Below the pieces are notes generated by a model, which saw only the letters and a list, made by a program, of their open reading frames with translations, was not told the DNA's origin and did not search any database. A DNA stretch of 64,000 nt from Perognathus longimembris pacificus. Taxonomy: Eukaryota > Chordata > Mammalia > Rodentia > Heteromyidae. Shown here piece after piece: positions 34,056 through 44,813 of this stretch. Numbering within the stretch: the stretch's first letter is position 1; the number at the start of each line of letters is the position of its first letter. The stretch spans positions 89,185,438 through 89,249,437 of the forward strand of contig NC_063162.1 of NCBI RefSeq assembly GCF_023159225.1, given 5' to 3'. A program made the position numbers and the translations under genes.

Positions 34056-34248
34056 TTGCCAGTCCTGGGCCTTGGGCTCAGGGCCTTAGCACTGTCCCTG
34101 GCTTCTTTTTTCTCAAGGCTAGCTCTCTGCCACTTGAGCCACAGTGCCACTTCTAGCCGTTTTCTATATATGTGGTGCTGGGGAATTGAACCCAGAGCTT
34201 CATGTATATGAGGCAAGCACTCTTGCCACTAGGCCATATTCCCAGCCC
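34056..34248 (-). repeat. IDL-Geo-type SINE, second of a cluster
   Basis: Same orientation, 25 bases after the previous copy, again bounded by 'attactatta' repeats on both sides. It differs at several positions, so it is a separate insertion rather than a tandem duplicate. Confidence 0.9.
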
Positions 34249-34261
34249 TATTACTATTATT

Positions 34262-34490
34262 TTGCTGGCACTGGGCCTTGAACTTAAGACCTTTTCTCTT
34301 GCTAGGCTTTTTCACTCATAGCTAGTGCTCTTCTACTAGGCCATACCGCCAGTCTTGACATTTTACTAGTTAATTGGAGATGGAGTTTTTCAGGCTCTTC
34401 TGCCCATGCTGGTTTCAAACTACAATCTTCAGATATCAGCTGATATCTGAGTATCTAGAATTACAAGTGTGATCCACCAGCTTTCAGCTT
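34262..34490 (-). repeat. B1-ID composite SINE
   Basis: Reverse orientation and more diverged, with an internal palindrome 'gatatcagctgatatc' near 34432. Confidence 0.75.
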
Positions 34491-34516
34491 ATAATTCCTA
34501 TTAGTTAAGAAATCCT

Positions 34517-34727
34517 GGGGGCTGGGGATATAGCCTAGTGGCAAGAGTGCCTGCCTCGGATACACGAGGCCCTAGGTTCGATTCCCCAGCACCACATATA
34601 CAGAAAACGGCCAGAAGCGGCGCTGTGGCTCAAGTGGCAGAGTGCTAGCCTTGAGCTGGAAGAAGCCAGGGACAGTGCTCAGGCCCTGAGTCCAAGGCCC
34701 AGGACTGGCCAAAACAAAACAAAAAAA
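34517..34727 (+). repeat. IDL-Geo-type SINE, young subfamily
   Basis: Plus orientation with target duplication AAGAAATCCT at 34507-34516 and 34728-34737. Nearly identical to the copy at 61730; shares 'gcctgcctcggatacacgag'. B-box 'ggttcgattcc' intact. Confidence 0.93.
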
Positions 34728-34814
34728 AAGAAATCCTTATAAAAACTTATTGTATTGAGTTGTTTGAAATACTTTAAGAACAGTAGCTCATTACTAATAA
34801 CAGATCTAGATGAC

Positions 34815-34915
34815 CAATGCTCTCCTTGCACAGAGAGGCTACAAAGTTTTCTAAGATCACTCAGGAAACCCAAATTTGAACCTAGGAAGTCAAGTTTTAC
34901 TGCAGTTCTTCTGTG
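34815..34915 (-). repeat. MIR remnant
   Basis: 'cagagaggctacaaagtttt...aagatcactcagg...aatttgaacctagg' matches a reverse MIR. Confidence 0.55.
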
Positions 34916-35018
34916 TCCTCTCTCAAATGTTTTTTAAAGTGGGATGCATCTTGGAGTCGATGTGGTCATTGAAAGTAGTGCTGTTTCTTTCCTATAAAGC
35001 TGTATTAAACTGACAGAT

Positions 35019-35226
35019 TGGGAATATGGCCTACTGGTAGAGCACTTGCCTCGAATACAGAAAGCCGTGGGTTCGATTCCTCAGCACCACATATATAGAA
35101 AAAGCCAGAAGTAGTGCTGTGGCTCAAGTGGTAGAATGCTAGCCTTGAGCAAAAAGAAGCCAGGGAAAGTGCTCAGGCCCTAAGTTCAAGCCCCAGGACA
35201 GGCAAAAAAAAAAAAAAAATCCTCCT
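35019..35226 (+). repeat. IDL-Geo-type SINE
   Basis: Plus orientation. Target duplication TTAAACTGACAGAT at 35005-35018 and 35227-35240. Confidence 0.93.
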
Positions 35227-35240
35227 TTAAACTGACAGAT

Positions 35241-35700
35241 GGCTCAAAACTTTTGATGTCATAGAATAAAAGAACTACAGTAAGTTGTGATTTCATTTTA
35301 TTTTTTATTAGCATAAATTAATTATCCAAAAGGTTTTCATTATGTTATTTACACACATGCATATGAGGTATTTGATCAAGCCCACTCCATCTGAATTACT
35401 CATCCTTCCCCCCATCAAGTTTTATTTTTAGAATGTAGCTGTACAGTTTATAGACATTCTGAAGTGAATCACAGCTTTAAAAATTGTGCCTACAAACAAA
35501 TCCCTATTAATTTATGGAAGTGTGAAAAATGTAAATTAGGACTACATTAGCAATTTATATGAATACTGGTACTGCTTAGGCAATGACTTGAAAGTCAAGG
35601 GCATATGGATTTACATTTTTCCTACAGAAAGTGATAGTCTTAGAGAAATAAGGTAGTAGAAACCAAATTCTGTGGAGATGAAACATATGTGTATTTTAAC
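35241..35700. other. Unannotated stretch
   Basis: AT-rich; nothing recognised. Confidence 0.4.
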
Positions 35701-35922
35701 CAGGTGCTGGTGGGTCACACCTGTAATTTTAAATACTCAGAGGCTGAGGTCTGAGGATTGCAGTTCAAAGCCAGCTTGGGCAGGAAAGTCTGTGGGATTC
35801 TAATTTCAGTTAATCAGCAAAAAAACAGTAGTGGGGCTGTGGCTCAAGTGGTAGAGTACTAGCCTTGAGCCAGAAAGCTCACGGACAGCAAGCATGCCCT
35901 GAGTTCAAGCCTCAATATAGGT
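35701..35922 (+). repeat. B1-ID composite SINE
   Basis: Plus orientation; B1 half followed by 'ggctcaagtggtagagtac' and 'gagttcaagcc'. It leads directly into a CA microsatellite. Confidence 0.85.
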
Positions 35923-36086
35923 ACACATGTGTGCATACACACACAAACACAGTGTTTTTTATATGAGGAGGTTTAAATACACATATACATATATTTACAC
36001 TCACACCATACCACATACATATACATGCATACACACCATACAAATACACCACATACATATATACCACCCCCACACCACATATATGC

Positions 36087-36124
<38 letters not shown>

Positions 36125-36140
36125 TACATACATAAACACA
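35923..36140 (+). repeat. CA-rich microsatellite
   Basis: Mixed (CA), (ACAT) and (CATA) units with an uninterrupted (CA)n block at about 36088-36121. Confidence 0.9.
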
Positions 36141-36163
36141 TTTTTATTGATTTTCTCACAAGT

Positions 36164-36378
36164 TTTTTTTTTTTTTTTTTTTTTTTTTGCCAGTCCTGGG
36201 CCTTGGACTCAGGGCCTGAGCACTGTCCCTGGCTTCTTTTTGCTCAAGGCTAGCACTCTGCCACTTGAGCCACAGCGCCACTTCTGGCCATTTTCTGTAT
36301 ATGTGGTGCTGGGGAATCGAACCCAGGGCTTCAAGTATACGAGGCAAGCGCTCTTGCCATTAGGCCATATCCCCAGCC
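36164..36378 (-). repeat. IDL-Geo-type SINE
   Basis: Reverse orientation, long T tail; 'cacaagtttt' flanks both sides (36157 and 36379) as target duplication. Confidence 0.93.
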
Positions 36379-36622
36379 CACAAGTTTTTTTTTTTTTAAA
36401 TGCTTTTCAATTCCTTTTAAAAAAATTATTTACTTTTGATGTAGGATGGGCTATTATTTCTGGAGGTTGATTCTATTTCAGTAATTTAAATGTCAATGGG
36501 TACCATGCTACTTAAATTATTGTTGCTTATAATAGTTTTTTATGTTATTGTTTATTAGTTTACATTACTTATGAGGGGATGATTTTATTGTTATCTTTCC
36601 ACATGTGTGGAATTTCAATCTT

Positions 36623-36837
36623 TATTTATTTATTTATTATTTTTTGGCCAGTCCTGGGGCTTGGACTCAGGGCCTGAGCACTGTCCCTGGCTTCTTTTTG
36701 CTCAAGGCTAACACTCTGCCACTTGAGCCACAGTGCCACTTCTGGCCATTTTCTGTGTATGTGGTGCTGGGGAATTGAACCCAGGGCCTCATGAATACGA
36801 GGCAGGCACTCTAGCCACTAGGCCATATCCCCAGCCC
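36623..36837 (-). repeat. IDL-Geo-type SINE
   Basis: Reverse orientation, (TTTA)n tail. Target duplication TGGAATTTCAATCTT at 36608-36622 and 36838-36852. Confidence 0.94.
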
Positions 36838-36852
36838 TGGAATTTCAATCTT

Positions 36853-38004
36853 GACCCTTCTATCACTCTCCCTGACTCCCTTTCCCTCACTTTCCAAAAC
36901 AATTTCAACAGTTTTCATTGTTGAAAATAATTTGTTTTGACTAGTTAAGGAAAAAAGGAATAATTTTGTAATACAATGAAAGTATATGTGAAAACAGAAT
37001 AAAGGACTTCAATGAAAGCTCTTGGTCATTTGATCAATATATGATCAATATGGGCAGGAAAAACAAGTAGAATCTGGCTGGTACTAGTAGATAGGGATTG
37101 GGATGATAAATTAGGAGGATGAAGGAAGTTGAATACAGGATTTTTTAAAAAGAATGTAAAATTTAACAGCTTAATTTACCTCCCTATACCTTTCTTAAAA
37201 CTGAGAACTATGACTATAAAAATAATTCTTATATTCTGGATTTTATAGTAATATAAATTTTATATTATACATTTGCCCTCATGTCACTGTAGTTTCATGG
37301 TGAATGAGCAGATTTTCTTATCCTTTGTGACTCAGTTAATCCTTTTTGTGTTTTGTTTGCTCTGTTTATATGACTTTGCTTGTAACGTTGCTTTTCTTTT
37401 TTCATTTCGCACTATTTGCATTGTCTGCAGAAAAAATAAAATTCAGGATTTCTAGCAAGGCAAACCAAATGCTTTTAAAGTTACAGTCCTGGAAACTAGA
37501 GTTCATGCGTTCTAGCTAGCCTTCCTTTTTTAAACCTTTTTTTTCCCCTGACTGGTCTAGCAACTTTAACTTCAGTTCCATTGGTTTTTTTCATTGTTCA
37601 ATTGAACCTGACCTTGCCAAATCATTTACCTGCAGGTGTGATGAGGTGTACATACAAACACTGGTGATTGCCTAATGTGAAGGGCTTTGGCAGCTGTCAG
37701 TAAATTTGTTCTACTCTTGTGATTCTACTGAAGGAAGTGAACAGCTATCATTTCTGCCTGCTCTCACTCTAAATGCTGACTGCAGTGAGCATGCACTGCT
37801 ATGTTTTACTCATCATATTGTGCTGGGGACTTGTAGATGGTATGTAATACTTGTACAAAAAGATCAATGTGTGGTGGAGCTTTTATAGAATAAGAGGAAG
37901 TAGGATGAGGTATTTCAATCCATTAAAATATAATTCAACTGCAGTATAGTAGAAAATCTGGAATTTGTCAAATAACTTCTCTGGATGTCTTTTTCTTGTG
38001 TTTG
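36853..38004. other. Unannotated stretch
   Basis: AT-rich unique sequence; no gene or repeat recognised. Confidence 0.4.
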
Positions 38005-38525
38005 TTTTGTTTTGTTTCAAATTTTTATTATCAAACTGATGTACAGAGAGGTTACAGTTTCATACGTTAGGCATTGGATACATTTCTTGTACTGTGTGTT
38101 ACCTTGTTCCACATACCCCCCTCCCCCCTCCCCCTTACTCTTTCCCCCCCTGAGGTGTTCAGTTCACTTACACCAAACAGTTTTGCAAGTATTGCTTTTG
38201 TACTTGTTTGTCTTTTTTTACCCTGTGTCTCTCAATTTTGGTATTCCCTTTCAATTTCCTAGTTCTAATACCAGTATACATGGTTTCCAATATACTCAGA
38301 TAAGATTACAGAGATAGTGTAGGTACAACCACAGGAAGGTGATACAAGAACATCATCAATAATAGAAGCTACAGATACACATGGGACGTTGAAGGTAGTT
38401 ACAACTGTGATATAACAATTGTCTCCATAACATGGAGTTCATTTCACTTAGCATCATCTTAGGTGTTCATAAAGGTAACGCTATTGGGCCTTGTGATGCT
38501 CTGCTATGACTTGCCTAAACCTGTA

Positions 38526-41500
38526 CTAATTATTCCCAATAAGGGAGACCATAGAGTCCATGTTTCTTTGGGTCTGGCTCACTTCACTTAGTATAATTTT
38601 TTCCAAGTCCTTCCATTTCCTTATGAATGGGGCAATGCCATTCTTTCTGATAGAGGCATAAAATTCCATTGTGTATATGTACCACATTTTCCTGATCCAT
38701 TCATCTATTGAGGGGCATCTGGGTTGGTTCCAGATTCTCGCTATGACAAATTGTGCTGCGATGAACATTGTTGTGCTGGTGGCTTTACTGTGATTTTGTT
38801 TGTGGTCTTTTGGATAGATACCCAAAAGTGGGGCTGCTGGGTCATAGGGGAGTTCTATATTTAGCCTTCTGAGGAATCTCCATACTGCTTGCCAGAGTGG
38901 CTGAACCAGTTTACATTCCCACCAACAATGAAGTAGGGTTCCCTTTTAGCCACATCCCCTCCAACAATTGTTATTGTTAGTTTTCTTGATATATGACATT
39001 CTTCCTGGGGTGAGATGGAATCTCAATGTTGTTTTGATTTGCATTTCTTTTATGGCCGCTGATGTAGAGCATGTTTTTCATATGTCTCCTGGCCATTCTC
39101 ATTTCCTCATCAGAGAAGTCTCTTTGTAAGTCTTTAGCCCACTTGATGAGGGGGCTATTGGGTCGTTGCGGTTTTGTTTCGGAAGAAGGTAATTTTTTTA
39201 GTTCTGCATATATTTTAGATATGAGGCTTTTGTCGGTTGAATAGCCGGTAAAGATCTTCTCCCAGTCTATGGGCTTTCTGTTTATCTTGCGAGCTATGTC
39301 CTTTGCCCTGCAGAAGCTCTGCAGTTTGATGCAGTCCCATTTGTCCAACCTTTCTTTGATTTGTAGCCTTTCTGGGTCTTTGTTAAGGAAGTTCAGTCCT
39401 GTGCCAAGGAGCCCAAGTGTTTCTCCTACTCCTTCCTTTAGTGTTTTCAGGGTGTCTGTTTAGATTTCGAGGTCTTTAATCCATTTGGAATTGATTTTGG
39501 TGCAGGGTGATAAATAAGGATCTAGTTTTAGTTTGTTGCATGTGTTGAGCCAGTTTTGCCAGCACCATTTGTTAAAGAGGCTATCTTTCTTCCATACTAT
39601 TGTTTTAGCTCCTTTGTCAAAGATTAAGTAGGCATAGTTCTGTGGGTTCATTTCTGGGTCTTCAATTCTGTTCCATTGGTCTTCAGGCCTGTTCCAGTGC
39701 CAATACTAAGCTGTTTTTATTACTATAGCTTTATAATACAGCTTGAAGTTGGGTATTGTAATTCCTCCAGCACTGTTCTTTCTGCTTAGGATTGTTTTTG
39801 CTATTCTAGGTCTTTTATTGTTCCATATGAATTTCTGGATTGCTTCCTCTATTTCATTAAAGAATGGTGTTGGGATATTAATGGGTATTGCATTGAATTT
39901 GTAGATAGCCTTTGGCAATATTGCCATTTTGATTATATTAATCCTCCCAATCCAGGAGCATGGGAGGTTTTTCCATTTCCTTAGTTCTGCCTTAATTTCA
40001 TTTTTCAAGCTTTTACAGTTCTCATCAAAGAGGTCTTTCACTTCTTTGGTTAAGGTTATTCCTAGGTATTTTATGTTTTGGGGGGCTATTGCAAAAGGAG
40101 TTGCTTTCCTGATTTCAGCCTCGGTCTTCGGGTTGTTAGCATAGAGAAAGGCCGCTGATTTTTGAAGGTTTATTTTATGTCCTGCAACTTTGCCAAAGTT
40201 TTGGATCAGCTCTAGTAGCTTGGGGGTAGAGTCTATGGGATTCCTTAGGTATAGGATCATGTCATCTGCGAAGAGAGAATGTTTAACTTCATCTTTTCCT
40301 ATTTGGATCCCCTTTACATTTTCTTCTTGCCTAATTGCTCTGGCTAGGAATTGTAGTACTATGTTGAAGAGCAGGGGAGAGAGTGGACATCCCTACCTTG
40401 TTCCTGATTTTAAAGGGAATGGCTTTAGTTTTTCACCATTTAGAGTTATGCTTGCTGTTGGTTTGTCATAAACTGCCTTGATTATATTCAGGAATGTTCC
40501 AGTTTTTCCAGGGCTTTAACCATAAATGGGTGCTGGATTTTATTGAATGCTTTTTCCGCATCCAGAGATAAAACCATGTGGTTCTTGCTCTGGTTGATGT
40601 GGTGGATTACATTAATTGACTTGTGTATATCAAACCAACTTTGCATCCCTGGAATGAATCCAGTTTGATCGTGGTGTATGATTTTTTTGATAACCTGTTG
40701 AAGTCGATTGGCCAGAATTTTGTTGAGAATTTTTGCATCTATGTTCATCAGGGAAATCGGTCTGTAGTCCTCTTTCCATGATGAGTCCCTGCCTGGTTTG
40801 GGGATGAGGGTTATACTGGCTTCATAGAATGAGTCTGGTAGTGAACGTTCTCTTTCAATTTCATTGAAGAGTTTGAGAAATATTGGTGTGAGTTCTGTCT
40901 TGAAGGCCTTGTAGAATTCTGCAGTGAATCTGTCTGGACCTGGGCTTTTCTTGGATGGGAGATCATTTATTGCTGTTTCTATTTCAATACTGGATATGGG
41001 TCTTTTTAGAAGGTTTAAATCTTCATGGTTAAGTTTGGGGATATGAATTTTTTCTAGGAAATCATCCATTTCTTCCACGTTCTTGAATTTGTTGGCATAA
41101 AGGTTTACAAACTAGTCCCTTATTATTTTCTGAATTTCGGTTATTTCTGTGGTGATGTTACCTGTTTCATCTCTTATCTTTTTTATTTGAGTCTGCTGCC
41201 TTCATTTCTTGGTCAGGTTTGCCAGGGGTCTGACTATCTTGTTGATTTTTTCAAAGAACCAACTCTTAGTTTTGTTGATTCTTTCGATGGTTTTTTTCGT
41301 CTCTAATTGATTTAATTCTGATTTGATTTTAATTATTTGCTTCCGTCTATTGACTTGGGGTTTGGCTTGTTGTTCTCTCTCAAGGAAATTAAGGTGCTTC
41401 CTTAAATTATTGAGTTGCTGTTTCTCCAGTTTGTTGATGTATGTACTCAGAGATATAAATTTTCCTCTGAGTACTGCCTTTGCTGTGTCCCAAAGGAGCT

Positions 41501-42359
41501 GGCACTTTGTGTCCTCAACTTGGTTGAATTCCATGAACATTTGTATTTCTGTTTTAATTTCTTCAATGACCCACTGATGGTTCAGCAGTGTGTTGTTTAG
41601 TCTCCATGAATTGTAGCATTTTCTGTGGTGGCTGTTTGAGTTGAGCTCTAATTTTATTCCATTGTGGTCTGAGAGAATGCAGGGAATGGTTTTGATACTA
41701 CTGAATTTGTATAGATTTTCTTTGTGCCCTAAGATGTGATCTATTTTGGAGAATGTTCCATGTGCTGCGGAGAAGAATGTGTAATCTGTTGTTGCTGGGT
41801 GGAATATTCTGTAGATGTCGGTTAAGTCTAGTTGGTCTATGCAATTATTTAGTTCTGTGGTTTCTTTGTTCAGTTTTTGGCGTGTTGATCTGTCCAGAGG
41901 TGATAGTGGAATGTTAAAGTCCCCAACTATCAATGTGTTTGGGTCTGTGAATGTTTTTAGAGTCAGTCGTGTTTGTTTGATGAAGTTGGGTGCTCCTGCA
42001 TTTGGGGTGTAGATATTTAGAATGGTTATATCTTCCTGTAGGAGAGATCCCTTTGCCAGTATGTAGTAACCTTCTTTGTCTCTTCTTACCTTTTTTAATT
42101 TGAAGTCAATTTTGTCTGATACTAGGATTTCAACTCCAGCCTGCTTATGGGGGCCATTTGCTTGATAGATTTGATTCCAGCCTTTCACTTTTAGAAGATG
42201 TTTACTTTTGCTGGATAGATGTGTCTCTTGGAGGCAGCAGAAAGATGGATCTTGATTTTTGATCCAACTTTTGAGCCTATGTTGTTTGATTGGAGAACTA
42301 AGTCCATTAATGTTGAGAGTTAGGATTGAGAGATGATCGTTTGTTCCTTTCATTATCAC
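38526..42359 (-). pseudogene. L1 ORF2 (endonuclease-RT), broken
   Basis: The N-terminal 385 codons (41202-42359) are open and carry an apurinic-type endonuclease with its Asn/Glu start motifs, a Gly-Asp-Phe-Asn motif and the Ser-Asp-His motif. RT follows, with the Phe-Ala-Asp-Asp box at about 40254-40272, then the C-terminal Cys-rich domain with its last Cys retained. The frame is broken by in-frame stops (about 41202, 39706 where Trp became TAG, 39460 where Lys became TAA) and by frame changes between 40488 and 40260 and between 38977 and 38825. It would nick target DNA and reverse transcribe L1 RNA if intact. As it stands only a truncated endonuclease could be made. Confidence 0.93.
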
Positions 42360-42481
42360 TATCTTGTTTAAAGCTGTGTCTTCCCATTTCTTGATCTGAT
42401 GTTTACTATTTAGGGTTCATTTCTCTGTCTGTATTGGGATCTTGATTATTTTCCCTGTATAGTACATCTTTGAAGATTTTT

Positions 42482-43392
42482 TTATAAAGCTGGTTTAGTG
42501 GAGATATATTGTTTCAGTTTTTCCTTACTGTGGAAGACTTTTATTTGACCTTCGGCTATGAATGAGAGTTTGGCTGGGTACAGAATTCTTGGTTGGTAGT
42601 TATTTTTATTTAGTGTTTGGCATACTTCATTCCAGGCTCTCCTTGCTTTCATGGTCTCTGCTGAGAAGTCTGGGGTAATTCTGATTGCTTTTCCTTTATA
42701 TGTGATTGTATTCTTCTCCCTAACAGCTTTAAGGATTCTTTCCTTGTACTCTACTGATCCTGTTTTGATCATAATGTGTCGGTGGGATGTCCTATTTGGT
42801 CTGGTCGGTTTGGGGTTCTAAATGCTTCTTGTATCTGTATAGGCCTTTTCTTCTGGATATTTGGGAAGTTCTCAGCTAATATTTTGTTAAATAGGTTGCC
42901 TATCCCATTAACCTCTTTCTCCAAGTTTTCCTCAATACCTATTATCCTTAAATTGGGCTTCCTGATCGTGTCTTGAATCTCCTGTAGTGATCTATTTTGT
43001 TCATTGGACTGGATTTGTATTGATTTTTGATCTTTCTCCATAGAATCTAAGGAATCTTCAGCTCCTGAAATTCGATCCTCTGCTTCAGTTAGTCGGGACT
43101 GTAGGCTAGCTACTTGATTTCGAATCTCTTTTCCTTCTGACTGGTCTTTCCTGATGATTTCCATGTCATTTCTTAGGTCTTGTATGGACTTCTTTACTTC
43201 ATTAACTTCATTACTTTGGTTTTGAGTGTTGTCTCTCAAATCTTTAAGCTGGTTAGCTATCTTTTCATTTGACTCTTGAAGTTCATTTATCTTTCTATTT
43301 GTGGATGCCATGAAATTCTCCATTAATTTTTGCTTTGCCTCCTCACGCTCTAGAATAATTGACTGAAGAGATTCAAACTTTTCATTTATCAT
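42482..43392 (-). pseudogene. L1 ORF1 (RNA-binding protein), one frameshift
   Basis: Two pieces, 42769-43392 (207 codons) and 42482-42772 (96 codons), join by a single-base shift near 42775-42800. The first piece has a long coiled coil rich in Gln, Glu, Lys and Asn (about residues 1-150) and then the RRM-like region; the second piece carries the C-terminal domain. The product normally trimerises on L1 RNA. Apart from this shift both pieces are open. Confidence 0.9.
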
Positions 43393-43890
43393 GTTTATCA
43401 GTAGACTTTTTAGAGCATTTTGGGGGTTCTATTCTATGTCTTTGATTGACTGCTCTGCTTGTTTTGAGTGGGGGATAAGACTTCATTGTTTGCCATCTTT
43501 CTTGTGTTCCTTCTGCCCATTTGGATTGGGAATGCCAGTCTACCAGCACGCTTTCTCTGCGATTTCAGGTCGTCCCTGCTCAGCCGCCGTCTGGGGTATT
43601 TCTCTCTGGTTTACGCTGTGTGCTTTAGCCGCGCAGAGTGTGGGTTGCTGTGCCGAGCACTGTGCCGGCGCTGGCATTGGCACGGCAGCGGGTCGCCGCC
43701 CGGAGCTTAAATCTGTGTTTTCAGATGAGCAAAGTCGATTTTTTCTTCCTGGCCAGAATCCTTGTACTGTTAGAACTTTCTCTGGCTGTGTTTCTAGGAG
43801 TAAAAGTTTCTATGGGGTGAGAAAACTGCGATGTCAGAGGGAGCTCAGCTAGTGCTGTGTAGCTCCTCCTCTGTCTTCCCGGAAGTCACC
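43393..43890 (-). promoter_or_regulatory. L1 5' UTR / internal promoter
   Basis: About 500 bases, more CG-rich than the surroundings (43590-43710). A plus-strand frame of 153 codons (43391-43852, ATG start) runs antisense through most of it; see findings. Confidence 0.8.
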
Positions 43891-43903
43891 TTTTGTTTTG
43901 TTT

Positions 43904-44515
43904 TTAATGGCATACCTCAATCCTATCATGGCAATAAACATTGACATAGAGAATAGTTTGTTTGTTTTTGCCTCTATCTTTGTACATTGAGATAGCAATG
44001 AGCAGTCTGGGCACATCTGAAAAAAACGGAAAGATGAGTATCAAAAATTCACTACATATCTTTAGATGGAGAGGGAGAAGAAAAAACACTAACACTGGGA
44101 GAATTTGAAGATGCAAGAGAAATCTGGTTCAGTCAGGAATCTGTCATGTCAAAAGAGTATAAAGAACACATCTCTCAATCTGTTTCTAGAAAAGCAAATC
44201 ATTTGATTATAGTGAGAATACTGGGAGAGATGTCAGAAGAGAGCATGGTGGTAGCCTCTCTCTGAATCTATCAGGACCTTCCAGGTGGTTGGTTTTCTCT
44301 TCTTTCAGAAAACAACCTTGATGCTGTTTCTTAACCTCAAATTAAAATCACTATTGCCTTTCCTCCACCATGTTAAGTTCATCATAAATTTTCAAATAGC
44401 ACCTGTGGAAACATTCAGATTTCCCACTGCACTCAATGTATATGCTTCTTAAAGGGGTGGGAGGAGGAGAAGGTAGAGGAGGAGCCTCCTAGATAGATTC
44501 TTGTCTACTTTGATT
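43904..44515. other. Unannotated stretch
   Basis: Nothing recognised. Confidence 0.4.
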
Positions 44516-44668
44516 TTGTTGTTGTTGTTTTTGAGACAGGGTCTCATGTGAAGCCTCTGAGTGCATTGAAATCTCTTTGTAGCCCAGTCTGACCTGGAAC
44601 TATCAGTTTTCTACTCCCTCAGCCCCTGAATGTTGAGATCAAAGGATTGTTCTACCTCTCCTGGCTTT
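44516..44668 (-). repeat. B1 SINE
   Basis: Reverse orientation: (TTG)n tail, 'tttgagacagggtctcatg', 'gtagcccagtctgacctgga'. Confidence 0.8.
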
Positions 44669-44769
44669 GATACCTTAAATGAGATTCACTTTAAAATCCC
44701 AGCATATTTAGTTCATCAGTAGTTGGATGTTTTCTCTACTGTTGTTAATATAATGTTTTATACTACCAT

Positions 44770-44780
44770 GTGCCTTCATA

Positions 44781-44812
<32 letters not shown>
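44770..44812 (+). repeat. (TA)n microsatellite
   Basis: Uninterrupted TA block after 'catatgtatatgtg'. Confidence 0.9.

Positions 44813-44813
<1 letters not shown>

Larger units (their letters stand above)
38018..43890 (-). mobile_element. Full-length LINE-1, disabled
   Basis: About 5.9 kb on the minus strand, with 5' UTR (43393-43890), ORF1, a 120-base spacer, ORF2 and 3' UTR with a polypurine/C-rich tract (about 38110-38150). The 5' end reads GGTGACTTCCGGG on the minus strand. TTTTGTTTTGTTT at 38005-38017 and 43891-43903 is the probable target duplication, though low complexity weakens that call. ORF1 and ORF2 are both broken. Confidence 0.93.

Noticed and set aside
33759..34211. 150-codon plus-strand frame
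   Set aside because: It runs antisense through two SINE copies and the ATT repeat; not a gene.
34517..34600. A-box and B-box as a tRNA gene
   Set aside because: The unit lacks a cloverleaf and anticodon arm of a true tRNA and is part of a repeated SINE with a target duplication.
35912..36253. Cys/Val-rich and His/Thr-rich frames on both strands
   Set aside because: Translation of a CA/GT microsatellite.
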